64,000 nt of DNA from Casuarius casuarius (lineage: Eukaryota > Chordata > Aves > Casuariiformes > Casuariidae). Below the pieces are notes generated by a model that did not search any database, was not told the origin of the DNA, and worked only from the letters and a program-made list of their open reading frames with translations. Each line of letters starts with the position of its first letter. Position 1 is the stretch's first letter. A program made the translations under genes and the position numbers. The stretch lies in NCBI GenBank assembly GCA_003342895.1, contig PTFA01000195.1, positions 744,001 through 808,000 on the forward strand, read 5' to 3'. Positions 35,063 through 46,500 of this stretch are shown in pieces.

Positions 35063-37529
35063 GAGCAGGAAACATTCCCTTATTCTAGAAAGAAAGTTTG
35101 AGATGTCAAAAGCTTTCCTGTTCTGCACTGGGATGGAGGTAAGCTACCTGTGGAGTTCTCTATGAAGAAATCCAGAGAAGCACCCTAAGCACCCTCAGGG
35201 AGCTTATAGTGACAAGGCACCTTGCTCTGTGTTTAGAAGCCCTAGGTTCAAGAGCCTGCTTTCCTGATTCATATTAGAGTCTGGACTAGCAGCTGCCCTG
35301 GAATAAGTTTCTCTTTCTGTAGGCTTTGATCAGAAACAGTATCATGGGCCTGAGAAACATTATTTGACAAAGATTTCATTGAAAATGCCTATGAGAATTT
35401 TGGCTTTTTAAGGTGATGTTTTCATCCAAAACCTACGTGTTCTGAAAATCAAGCTGAATGTGTTTTGTTGAAATGCTTATTTACACTAGCAGTTATTCAA
35501 GTCTCTCTGCTGTCTGCATGGACAGTGCTAAATATAATTAAGCACTGCTCAGTCCGAGGAAGGACTCAGAATGATTTGAATTGTACATATCCATGTCTCA
35601 TTTTGAAGTATCATAAATGCATTTTATGTAAGTTAAGTTTCTGTAAATATGGTTAACTTCTGCGTTTCAAGACCTTGATTCTTAATTTGTTTTTTTAATA
35701 TTGGTACATGGATGTGTATGAGTGCGCATTATGTATGCTTTTGTATACAGACCCCTATCAAGTTATCTATAGTAGGAAAATAACAGCATCATAATAGTTA
35801 ATGGCAAATAACATAAGAGGGAAAAAGAATTAGCATTCCACACAGCAGGGTATTTCGGATGTTAATCTGCCTTGCAATATAATTGACAGGGAAGCTGATA
35901 TCTGGGAAGATTTTTATTCCTGTATTTTCCTCTAAACAGTTAGTGTTCAGTGGTTGTGCAGCAGGAGAGATGCAGGAAAAGAAAGTTCTAGTCAAGTGAA
36001 TGTTCTTCACCAGAAAAGATGTTAACTTCCTTTAGAAGGTAGTTAATCGCTGTGAGAGCAACAGATGAAGAAATTGGATAAAACACTTCCAGTTCCAAAA
36101 GTTTTTATTGATTGTGTCCCCCTTAAGAAAATTCAGCTCAATCTCTGAAAACCTCAAATGATTAAACCTTGGGCAGTCCACAATAGACAGAGCAAATGAG
36201 AATTGTTTCAAAACTAGACATATAGAGCTAGGATAGTTAAACAGGAAAAAAGGTTTCTTTCTCACTTTGAAATCCTAGATGGGAGACATAATCTGAGACA
36301 TTGATTTTAAGGCAGGAGTTTTCTTAAGAAAGAAATCTTTCTGTATAACAGGTTGGTGAATGTTGGAGCAAGGGACCATTTTATTTTCAGGGCAAGTTTT
36401 TATTTTATTTATATTGTTTTATTTTCTCCTAGAACACAAACCTAGGGCTTGGAAGAGAGGGGACAGATCTCTGGTCCACGAAAGACTTCTTGCGCACCTT
36501 GGACAAATGCCCTAAATATAATTAGAGCACAGAGAGAGTGAGGCATCACTAAATGCCTCAGGCCTGTGAACAACTAAGAGTGCCTATTTTCCAGAGATGC
36601 AAGTTTCTCTCTCTCAAAGCAGCTCCTCTACAAGACTGTAGTCATTAAGTTGGAGTGTGACTAGCAAGTGGTCTAAGTTATGCATAATTATCATTCTTCC
36701 CTCTTGTCCAAACAGAGCATCAAGGCCTGAAGAGTTGTGCTTGAACTGCAGTTTGCTTTCTTGAACTTGAATTCCATTTTGGGCTGATGGAGTAAAGTCC
36801 TTGGCTTCTCTGTCTTTGGGTTTTGGGAAGCTAGGTACATTGAAGGCGGTAGGGCTTTACAATAGTAGGTGCTGTATGAATTGACTTTTTTGTTTTTCCC
36901 TCTGAGATGCTGCTAACACAACACTATGTTGGTCACCAGTTCACATGCTATACAGGAGTCTAACATAAGACACAATAAGAAGGCTGAAGACCTCACTATT
37001 GGAGTCAATGAGTATTATTGAAACTAAAACTATAAAGCTGTTTGTCTTGAACTGAAAAGAACTCTGTGTTGACAGCCTTGTAATAGTTTTTTCTTGGGTG
37101 ATGATTCCTATTTTAGCTACACTTACAGATATCAGAAGTAATGCTGTAATTTCAGAAGTTATCACCTGTCAGCTGAGCTGTGGAAAAACTGGCTGTGTGC
37201 ATACTTTAGTATCACAAATGTTTGAATCAAATGTACTGGATTAGACTGCTGAAACCAACCTTCTCAAAACCTAAAGTTATCCCAGCTATTATGGATTATT
37301 ATTGATTTAGTTTAGGTCAGTGTCTGAGCCAAGGATTCTCCCAGAAGCAGCAGTAGATGACGGAGCAAATCACGAACCCCTATTTATGCTTTGGTGTAAC
37401 TGGATGGTTTGGGGTTACATACAATGCTCTCCCCCTGACTGCATTTATGCCTCTGAGCTCAGAATTTGTTATAGCTCTTCTGACTTTCATCCAAAACACT
37501 TAAAGCACCCAACAAACTTTTTAAGTTGT
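35063..37529. other. Intron, nothing recognised
   Basis: AT-rich intron. The segment at 35.21-35.34 kb vaguely recalls a SINE head but is too degraded to call. Confidence 0.55.
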
Positions 37530-37640
37530 CATTATAACACCAATGAGTAAACGTAGGCCCAGAAAGATTAAGGGACTGTTCCACAGCCTGTTGAAGTGTG
37601 TAAGTATTTTCTCATTGGATTTAGGTCAGACCTTCGGTGA
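37530..37640 (-). mobile_element. MIR relic, antisense
   Basis: The + strand segment caatgagtaaacgtaggccc, agaaagattaagggactgtt, cc matches the reverse complement of the MIR core (gatgaggaaactgaggcccagagaggttaagtgacttgcc). Confidence 0.6.
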
Positions 37641-38499
37641 CTTGTTCAGACATACAGCAAATACCTGGAAAAGATCTTCATGGTTATAGTCTAAATTCCA
37701 GACAATGCTTCTGTATCCAAAAATACAGAAGAGTTACAGGCATGCTTCTTGTGAGGTTATATACTTCTAATAAATAATATGTCACCAAAACACACATCAC
37801 GCAAAGACAAGGTCATAAGTCATTAAATGCTTGTTCTTTGGCCTAAACAACAGGCAAAGAAAAGAGATTGTGCCAGGATATTCGTGGCTGTCTGCCAGAT
37901 TAAAACAAGAAAGGGGGGGGAAAAGCCCTTAACTAGTTATTGATATGGCCAGTACGCATCATCTTCATCTCCCACAATATATAATAAGGATTAATTAAGG
38001 TACAGAAAATGCACATACTTGAGGTAGCTGGAAATTTAGAGGTATTCACGAGTTGAATCTGTTGCTGCGAACCTGTTGCTGTGAAGCTGAAAGTCTGCAG
38101 CTGAGATAGTTGTGCTGGAGTCCTGCACTTGATGCAGAGAACAGACATCTTCAGAGGTTTATTCCTCTCATTTATGCTAGGTCAAATGAATTTCCTGCTG
38201 TTGATGGTAGACCCTTGGATAACTAATTTTAGCTAAACCTGAGATGGGTGAGCAGTGCTTCTTAGCTGGTAGGAACTGCTTATCTGGTTAAAAGTGACTG
38301 AATATCAATATTAAAGGAAAACTGATTCACTGAAGTGAGTGCTGAGATACAGGGTGAAAAGATTCTGCCTTTGTCCCAGGATGAACTGAGTACTGGCAGG
38401 GTGAAATAATTCTGTTTCTCCATGAATTCTGTTCAGCTCAGAATGTGGCTTCTGACTGTTCTGCCTCCCAGGCTTGTGCAAAAATCTTCAGGAGACTTA

Positions 38500-38620
38500 T
38501 TCTGGGCTTGAGGTTGCCATAAGTGCAGTCGTTATCCATCTGTATTCCATGCAATTATTATTTACGTTATTGAATTCCCTGGAGGTAAAATTAAAATAGA
38601 GCTTTTCTTTTTTCCATCTC
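38500..38620. other. Possible non-coding conserved segment
   Basis: This repeat-free segment has AT-rich homeodomain-like words (caattattatttacgttattg) just before the PBX/MEIS block. It may belong to the same regulatory element. There is no coding evidence. Confidence 0.25.
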
Positions 38621-38669
38621 AGGCTCCTGTTTTTATTTCCCCTTTCTCTTTAACAACCTTGTTTCCCAG

Positions 38670-38965
38670 GAGACCACTTGATGTGTTCTCATGTTTCCAA
38701 GAGACTGCAGTTCAATAGGTTGAGAGTTAATTGCCAGCTGGGAGTTTCCAGATGTTTATGCACTAGCCCAAAGAGCTGTCCACTGGTAGCAAATGAACAG
38801 CTGGAAAGACACAATCCAAACAAAGCATCTTTCAGCTGATTGACACATGTCTGGAAAACTTGGCATGTTTGAGAGAAATGGAATTGAAATTAGGAACAGC
38901 TAGGAGCAAATCCTTCATTATCAATAATTAGTCAATTAGATTTTTTTGTTCAAATTCGGATATAA
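38670..38965. other. Candidate conserved non-coding element with PBX/MEIS site
   Basis: This repeat-free block contains tgattgaca at 38837-38845, the PBX-MEIS/HOX composite core, next to a cagctg E-box (about 38833). Further along are atcaataattagtcaattag homeodomain-like words. The dense motif content and lack of repeats suggest a developmental enhancer. No alignment was available. Confidence 0.4.
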
Positions 38966-39404
38966 TTCTCAAGCACTGTACTCACTCAGTCATTACCATC
39001 CATACAAGTAGATGACAGAAATAATGCATAGCCTTCACCCTATCTTTCCTTGAGATGTGTTTAGAAATACTCATTATACTAGGCTGTTCTACAGGGCTGG
39101 ATCATGCAACTGATTTATAATAGGATATGAAGCCTTTCACGCAGAAGTCAGATTCATATCCAGCCCAAACAGCTGATGGCAAATGAACTGTTAAGTAGAG
39201 CTACTTAAGAGTTTTCCATCAAGACGGTGGTTCTGTATAAAAACAAAACTTCTATGGAGAAAATTGATCATTCTGAAACTTTTTCTATCTGGAAAATCAA
39301 AATGGAAAAAGTTTCACCAGTTTGCCTTCTCTTTGTGAAATCCAACAGAGCTGTTTCATCTGGTACTATTTCAGGACTCTACTGTTTAGGGTGTTGTATC
39401 CTGT

Positions 39405-39475
39405 GGTATTAGAGTTTGAGGCTCGGTGCTCTGTCCTTTGAGCCATGTCCTCCAGGAAGCATCATATCTTTTAAA
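39405..39475 (-). mobile_element. Possible tRNA-SINE 5' end, antisense
   Basis: The segment ggctcggtgctctgtccttt followed by gagccatgtcctcc resembles the reverse complement of the tRNA-related head of a MIR-like SINE ('ctcagtgctctatcctttgagcca'). It is short and uncertain. Confidence 0.33.
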
Positions 39476-42400
39476 TGGGCCATACTGATTCACAGTGAAA
39501 GAGGTAGCCTAGGAAAGGTGCCATGTGAAAGAGGTGCTACAGCTGTACTTCCGCTAGCCATCAAAATGCCATGGACAGTTCAAGTATTCTGACGTTTGAG
39601 GTTGGGGGCAGGGTGGCGGGTGCCAGGCAAGAATCTTCTTGTAGCTCTTCCTAATGCACCAGGAGCTGAAATATTGGAAATTCTTGCAGGATCGAGTAAT
39701 AGATTTCTACTGCTTTATTGCAATCTAGGTGTTAATGCTTCTGAAAAACGTTATTCTAGTTGAGGCTTTTTTTTCTTTTTTTTCTTTTTTTTTCTCCATA
39801 GAGTGAATACAAGAGTTTATGCAAAAAGTAAAGATAAGACAGAAAAAAAAAAAAACCAGCAGCAACAAAAAAGCCACACCCATGAACTGGTGTTTTCCAG
39901 TCCAAGTGTGAGGTCTATTAGGAAAGATTAAGCTTTCTGTTCTTCCAGCTGGCTGTAGCTGGAATGGCGCTTCTCACTGGCTTTGTTAAGCTCTAAGGAT
40001 TCACTTGAAGTGAATTAGACATTTTTTCTTAAATAGATGCCTTTTTGCCCAACAAAGTCTGGACAGAGTATAATCCGTGTGCATGATGTAATCTAAGGAG
40101 TAAGGTTAAAAAAAAAAAAAAAACCTTCACAAAAGACTTTTTCTCAGGGGCAAAAGTGTTCCTTTTCTTTGGTGTTGGAGCATATGCAAATCTCTGACTA
40201 AATTTCCTCCTCTTCATTTCAAATTCCTGTCCCAAATGCCTTGTTTGGGAGTCAATGATGTTTACATGAATTCTATTAAATAGTGTTTCTGAGTGTTTGG
40301 TACTTGCAGCACTTGCACAAACATCTTTGGAGAGGACTTCATGCAGGTTGTTCCCTCCTGAGAACTTACTCCCACACACACCTTCTGTGGATCTTGGAAG
40401 GAAACATTGCTCTTACAAAGAGAGGAGGAGTCTGCTGTCTACTCCATCTGAATTACAGTCACGAAGTGGTAGGAGTTGCAGGACATTGTTACTCTGAACT
40501 GTCATCATGGCCATCACAATAAGGAGAAAAATATAGCTATCATTATGGGAGCTTTACACTGCATAGTTTATCTCTATAACAGTGCACTATGATGTGCCTA
40601 ATTAGACTGTATCAGCTGTTCCACGTCTACTACTAAAGGGAGACTTTCTTATTGTGTCTAGTCAACAGAGAGCTTTCAGCCTGTGATTTAGCACTGAAAT
40701 TAAATTTAAGCATAGTTTCCCATTTGATTATCAAGCTATGGGTGACTTTTAAGAATCCTTTTCAATCCATTACCTCCACTAGCTGTAAACTGTCTCTGCG
40801 ACAGTTTCTTCCTCTTCTCCGGCAGATGCAAACAAACTGAAAACTCATTCATTTAAAGTTAGAAGGGAATTAATCCAAATAATTCTAATTAGAAGATACA
40901 AAGTTTTGCTGTTGTTCAGCCTCCTTCCTTGATTGTTGACTTTGCTTATGAGACTTGCAACTATTGAGACATGATAAATTTGATTGGCCGGAATACACTG
41001 AAAGGAACAAGACCTTCAGAAAGCAATGGTAGGGTAAGAAGTAGGGCAAAAATTATTATTATTTTTTTCCATGTCACATTGGAACAATCACCCAGCTTGT
41101 AGCTTCATAGTGGGGGGAGTAGGGTGACTTCCATAAAATAAACTTTAAGAATGTGTATAAATTCCTGTCTAGTCCTTTGTGTGTGTACTAACATACTAAG
41201 AACACTGTAAAGTAGAAAGGAACAAGTGTACATCTCTTCACTAATATTTTCTAAGGAAACTAAGGACCTAAATTCCTTTATCTAAGGATGAAACAGTGGA
41301 TACTGTCTGAGCAGAAAGATCACAGTGGTAATTTGGGCCCAAAAGACTTCATAGTCTAGTGTTTACTCACCTTGCGCATATTTTTTAATACACGCAGAGG
41401 AGAAGGTGAGAGGGTCAAGATGAGGTTATGGAACATGTGTGGAGAGACTGCCAAGGAAACAAACTGGTGCTGCTTTTGGAAGATGCCCACAACTTGATGG
41501 ACATGCTGCCTGAACCTTGAAAGACATGATATCTCTACTTCAAGGAGCTGGCGAGGTTGCAGATGTTCTGTAGTAACTTCAGAGAAAATGTCCTCTGCAT
41601 AACAAGCACTTCTTTTGCTGCAGGAACTGGCAGGTTTTCAGTATACTGCAGTAAGCAGGAATAATCTGATCACATCAGACACAAGTGATACAAGACATTG
41701 CAACATTGACTGGTTGTACAAGAAGGGGAAGCATGGGGTTGGGCAGAAGAGGTGGGGCAGAGTTTTTGCTCTGCCCTAGCATGACAGGGCTTTAGCCTTT
41801 ATAGCTGATAAGCTAACTTGCTGGAGGGACCAAAGACATGATCTACTGGAGCGGCTCTGGAGTTCTAATGATTTGTAAAGCAACGTGGATGTTTTGGATT
41901 GTTTGTTTGGTCTTTGCTGTGATTGTCTTTGTATGCGTGGCTAGAAGCCAATGAGCCCTTGCAGCAGCGTGTGCGGGGTGGTGGCTTTCTGGTGTGAATG
42001 CAAACAGGGAGATTACTTGTGGATGCAAGTCAGGCTAAATAATAGGCGTAGTCCTCTGCAGTAGGAAGTCCTAAGTCCTTGTATGCCCTTTATTTGTAGT
42101 ACTTAGTACAAAAGAAGGGCATGAGACCTCCAGCATGTTATGGCAGTAAGGGTCTTGCTCCTAATGCTGCTGCTCGAGCAGAAGTAGGATCTTATGCCCT
42201 ATCTTGCCACCCTGTGTGTTCTCCGAGATCATTAATCCTGCACAGCCCTGCGTATCTGATACTTAAAAATGTATTCAAATAAAAATAAGCATTCATATCT
42301 GTGCTGTTGCCCACCTTTCACCAGGGATTAGAAAAGTGATGATAGCTTCATTTCTTGACTTTTCACTGCCGACCTACTAAAGAGAGATTTTTATGGCTGT

Positions 42401-42480
42401 TTTACTGGGAATGAGATGATGATGGGAAAGCACTTTGTTCTATATCCCAGTTTTAAACTGATCCGCTCTGAAATACTGCT
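39476..42480. other. Intron leading to the CELF4 exon
   Basis: Intronic sequence with A and T runs (about 39765-39860 and 40110-40125). No further element was identified. Confidence 0.55.
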
Positions 42481-42509
42481 CTTACTGAGATTTTGTCTTC
42501 TGTTTACAG
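42481..42509 (+). other. CELF4: 3' splice site of CELF4 exon
   Basis: This is the acceptor of the long upstream intron. It has a T-rich tract (ttttgtcttctgtttacag) ending at the AG of 42508-42509. A plausible branch point lies upstream, either cttactgag at about 42480-42489 or aaactgat at about 42457-42464. Confidence 0.85.
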
Positions 42510-42592
42510 GCTGTGCCTTCCTAACGTACTGCGAAAGGGAGTCTGCTCTAAAGGCCCAGAGTGCACTGCATGAACAGAAGACACTGCCAGGG
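42510..42592 (+). CDS. CELF4: CELF4 coding exon (RRM1 part, 83 nt)
   Basis: This internal exon of a CELF (CUG-BP/ETR-3-like, Bruno-like) RNA-binding protein regulates splicing, stability and translation of neuronal mRNAs. It enters in phase with two bases of a split Gly codon and then reads [17 protein letters not shown] followed by [18 protein letters not shown] is most of the RNP1 motif on the third beta strand of RRM1; its aromatic Phe and Tyr contact RNA, and the usual leading Lys lies in the previous exon. The rest covers alpha-2 and the turn before beta-4. [10 protein letters not shown] is the CELF4 form, whereas CELF3, 5 and 6 have Ala-Arg-Asp where this has Glu-Arg-Glu (family knowledge, not searched). 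Both splice sites are canonical: a pyrimidine-rich tract ending in acag, and a gtgagt donor. The 83-nt length matches the family's second RRM1 exon. The length is not a multiple of three, so skipping it would shift the frame. CELF3/5/6 are unlikely alternatives. Confidence 0.93.
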
Positions 42593-42600
42593 GTGAGTCC
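42593..42600 (+). other. CELF4: 5' splice site after CELF4 exon
   Basis: The donor reads ggg|gtgagt, a full match to the U1 consensus from +1 to +6, so it should be strong. The intron then continues with a short TA dinucleotide run at about 42607-42619. Confidence 0.9.
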
Positions 42601-42606
42601 AGATTA

Positions 42607-42619
42607 ATATATATATATA
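42607..42619 (+). repeat. (AT)n run beside donor site
   Basis: A short AT dinucleotide run begins about 15 bases downstream of the CELF4 exon's donor site. Confidence 0.85.
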
Positions 42620-42827
42620 CTTATATGTTTAATAATCTAAAATGGGTTACATATGGAGTTCCTACTGTGGATTTGGAAGCATGATGTCTCTGGTTACTTG
42701 AATGACTCACTGTTTGCATGGTGCAAATAAAATCAAGATGCCACCAACCCACTAGAGTGGTTTTCATGCACAAAAATAAAAGCTTTTTCCTCTTATCAGG
42801 AGACAGGTTGAAGTAATTAACTGGTTA

Positions 42828-42915
42828 TGGGCTGAATTCTACCAGCCTTGCTCAAGTGAGGAAAGGCTTTAGACCTCTGACCCCTCTAGTGAAATGCTAA
42901 AAGTGCTTACCAGGT
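42828..42915. repeat. Possible 'gattctgccaccctt' repeat fragment
   Basis: The segment gggctgaattctaccagcct followed by tgctcaagtgagg resembles a sauropsid interspersed repeat with 'gggccagattctgccacccttactca'. The match is weak. It lies about 240 bases after the CELF4 exon. Confidence 0.33.
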
Positions 42916-45639
42916 ACTATCTCTCAGTATTTTTCTTCTCTGAAGCAAGGTGTGGCAGCAAGAAATCAAGAAACAGATCACATTATTGAGTTATCACAGA
43001 ATGAAAACATATTCCTGATGACAAAGTGGTTTGACTCAGTTACTTTAGTATTCAAGCAGCTGTAGCAGATTGGAAAGGCGGTGAGACAAGGAGAAAAGAG
43101 AGAGAGAAGAGACGAACGCAAGATAATGAGGAAAATTATTCACATGAGCAAGATCTAAGGTTCAGACAACACAAGTGGAACTAAAAATAGAATCAGCATT
43201 ATGTGGGGAAGACCTGCCCTGCTGGGATGGGTTTCCAGTTTAGCAGTAGTGGGAGGAGGGAGGGGGAGACTATTTAGATTCAGCTGGGGTATATGTACTG
43301 GAAACAGCTGAGTGCAGTACTCCTGGTGGCTAGAAAAGAGCTGGTTTGACTCTGTCACTGAAGCCAGTGATCAAGTACTTGAGTGTAATCCTGAAGGTTT
43401 TGGGTTGTATCTAAAATGAGAGGTGATTGGCCTAAAAAACTGTCTTTATTAGTTAGTATTGAAAGACCAAGTCTGCTTACTCCTAACTTCCCTCTCCACA
43501 AAACTTGAGAGGTGCTGCACCAGTTGCTCTATGCCACTGAAGATAGTGCTGGTTCTGTTCTGCTTGTTTGTCATCCTGGGTCTATTTACCTATCTCTGCC
43601 ACCTTGTCAGTATGGAGATGCCCACACACTTGCTTATCTGCATCTATCTTTGCCTTAAATGTCATACCTTATGTTAATATATACATACTTCATTCACTAA
43701 AAATACATTTCTGTCAGCTGACAACTCCCTCTGAATTATCTTTTCTAAAAACCAATTAGCCACAGACAGAGAGTGAGTTGAGTCTTGTTAGGATTTAGTT
43801 TTTCTCTTGTCATTTTTTGATATTAACAGGTGATACTTTCCTTTTATTTTTCTCCTCTGTCTGAATAATGGAGCTCAGTGTATAGGAAACATTTTGAATA
43901 GGGATGCTTTGAGTAACAATTTCTTTTACTTGAAATTTTCTGAAATAAGCTCAAAAGTGGCACATGTGCAAGTATCAAACTCAGAGCTATGCTTGTGGTG
44001 AATGGGGTGTTGTATATTTAAAAGATGCTAACTAGAATTCTAATTGTCCTCACTGAGATTTTGCTCCTCATTAGCAGTCAGACTACTAGCTCACATACGG
44101 AGCTCATACCTTCTCTGTGTCTCATCTTGAAGCTGTGTGATACCTCAATGAAGTCAGTGGACCAGTGAGATTATAGAGGGCTCAGATTAAAAAAAATAGA
44201 TTTTTCTTTTTAGAGAACCTTTCTTTGTATTTCCACATTTCTGAATCTCAACTTGCATTTTAGAGGTTTTGAAATCACAAAAAATCTTAAAAGCAAAGCT
44301 TGTCTCTGACAATAGCAAAATTAAGGCAGCTTTGCATTAAGATCAAGGTTTTGTCAGGCTATGTTGCCTGGTCCTAGACCGCAGCGAGAACATCTCCTTG
44401 TTTTATGTCCTAGTCTTATTTCCACCACGTGTAGTCCAGACTGACCACATTGACTTCAGGTGGCTTTTTTGTTATGTTACCTCAAGGTGTAGAACAAATC
44501 GGGATCTGACTGAATTGGGAACAAAGAATCTTCCGTGTCTAAAATAACAGCCTGTTTTTCAAGAGTTCTAAGCTCTGACCTCTCCTATCACATTCATTTC
44601 CAGTTCTGTTCATCTCGGGATAAAGCCTTACTTTCCACCAGCAAACTCATCTTCCGAATGATGTCACTGTAGTTTATTTAAGGAAACCAGCCTTGTCTCT
44701 TGATAAACTATCATGCCTAGATACTGTTTTATGTTTCCTATGTGAGTAGCAAAGAATTATTTATGACTTACCTGACTGTATTTGATAACATGCACCGACA
44801 ATATCAAGCATAGTTCATCACCATAAAATAGGAAGCACTCATAAGGTCAAGGGTCTAAGTCCTCATTCACATGAGTTCACAAATAATACATATATAACAC
44901 TTTCTCTTGACCCTCCAGCATCTGTGACACAAACAGTACTACCGAGGAACAATGGAAAATAATTAACGAGTCTTGTATAGGAAAAAAGAAATAATACTAC
45001 AGTGAGTTGTTGAATTGAGATGCTTTTCTCTCCTCCAGTAAACTGTATATTTGCCTGCCCTTGCAGTATTGCTGTTCGTGTTCCTTCTATTATAAAACAG
45101 AGAATTGAGTCATTTTTAATAATATGCACATGAATGCTAATGTATGGAAATGGTGAGGCATCAGGAGCTTGTGTCCAGATTCAGATGCCTTGTATCTTAG
45201 CTATGTATCACTGTGTTTTTAGTGGAGTGGCTACATGCACATATTTTACAGTAATTACTTTCTGGATGTGCTTTGTAAGATGACAGAAATATGTTTCACA
45301 TATTTCTATGTTATATGTGGGACATAAAGTCATCTTGTGGAATAATCAAAAGACTTCCAAGCAGGTATGTGTTGATTAATAAAGTCTTTATAGTACTTTG
45401 TTTTGGGGCGGGAAGGAATCATGATAGATATTTTGCAGAAACTAGAATGTAAAACAAAATTATCAGTCGAATACTCTTCATTTAAATTAATTAGGCTGTT
45501 TTGGACAGTTTGAAATTCTGCATTGCCTAAAATTGAAGGTTAAGGTAGCAGGGTATGCATGTATGTGTAAAGAGCACTTTTGTGAGCGTTAGACGATTCA
45601 AATTCTAACATTTTATTTGTGATTGTTTATTTTACATAT
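42916..45639. other. Intron, nothing recognised
   Basis: AT-rich intron between the exon and the RE1 block. Confidence 0.55.
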
Positions 45640-45940
45640 AATAGAGTAGCTGGATGATGAAGTATATTAGTTCTTTAATAATTTATAGAAATGCTTTGAT
45701 GTTGCAGTAATTACATTAAAGGTCACATATCAAAGGTAATTTGGTTGAGCAGCTGTGATGGTTTCTCAGAAGCAATCAATATTGCTGTCCGTGGTGCTGA
45801 TTTCACCAAGGGGACTGCCAGATTAAAGGAGGCTTATTACCAGCCAGACAGACACGAGGGAAATCAAGAACAGATTGGAGAGATGCACTATTCTCTTTCC
45901 CCACCTATAATTAACACTGTTCACCATAATCTGTGCTAAT
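45640..45940. other. Candidate conserved non-coding element with RE1
   Basis: This compact block is free of recognisable repeats, with TAAT-containing homeodomain-like words in its left part, the RE1 site near its centre, and a mixed-composition right part that happens to stay open for 64 codons in + frame (45745-45939). No splice sites or protein-family match support coding. It looks like an enhancer or silencer element; conservation is inferred and not measured. Confidence 0.45.
45781..45801 (-). promoter_or_regulatory. RE1/NRSE site (REST binding)
   Basis: On the + strand this contains gctgtccgtggtgctga, which read on the - strand is tcagcaccacggacagc. That is an uninterrupted 17-base match to the core of the 21-bp RE1/NRSE consensus, with both half-sites and canonical spacing; only the outer positions differ. 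REST (NRSF) binds RE1 to silence neuronal genes in non-neuronal cells. CELF4 is mainly neuronal, so an intronic RE1 is functionally sensible. The match is seen directly; occupancy and its effect on CELF4 are inferred. Confidence 0.85.
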
Positions 45941-46219
45941 CCTTCATAGTGGGAAACCACTCCCCCCCACACACCCCCGGCATCATAAAAGCAAATTAGG
46001 CAAGGAAGGGTAATTTGGGGAGAGGGAAAGTGAAAGTAGAAAAAGTAAAAGTTGATTCACCCTTGGGATTTTTGATCCTGGTATATCTCTTAATGATAAA
46101 GTACAATATCAGAAACACATCCCATGATCTTGGAAAGCACAGGGAAAAAAGTGATCTACACAATGACAGTGCAGGGGACATGAGAATTATCTGCCTGTAG
46201 ATTTGGTATAATATTATCT

Positions 46220-46500
46220 ATTTGCCCCACAAAGCTCCACAGGAAATGAAATCAGGGAAATAAAATTATGTTTTAAGTGTAGTCATTTTGATTACAAATT
46301 ATAGTGAAGCCAACTTTTTCTCCCCTTTCTTTTTTCTTTCTGAAGCGAATGGCAGAGGATAATGCTGAGAAATGTAATTACGCTATCAAGATCTACTTTT
46401 ATTTATAGCACAAATAAACTGAGCTCATGTATGATAAGCACAGCGGCATTTTTTCTTCTGGTTCTTTGTGGCTCTCTCAGGCACTGGGAGTGAATAGTCC
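46220..46500. other. Candidate conserved non-coding element
   Basis: This AT-rich, repeat-free stretch contains attacaaattatag, aatgtaattacgc and tttatttatagc (MEF2-like). It has no open frame of note and no splice signals. It is a possible enhancer near the RE1 block. Confidence 0.3.

Larger units (their letters stand above)
1..42509 (+). other. CELF4: CELF4 upstream intron (probably intron 1), 3' part
   Basis: This non-coding sequence lies ahead of the exon and continues beyond the left edge of the window, so the intron exceeds 42.5 kb. Stops are frequent in all frames, and no other segment combines splice sites with a recognisable protein family. Long first introns are usual in CELF4. The named repeats and sites inside it are listed separately. 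Confidence 0.8.

Noticed and set aside
40029..40379. 116-codon - strand open frame
   Set aside because: Contains a poly-A run translated to a Phe stretch, with no family resemblance. Chance.
45745..45939. Open + strand frame across the RE1 block, considered as an exon
   Set aside because: No acceptor or donor of quality at the edges and no CELF-family similarity. Better explained as a non-coding element.
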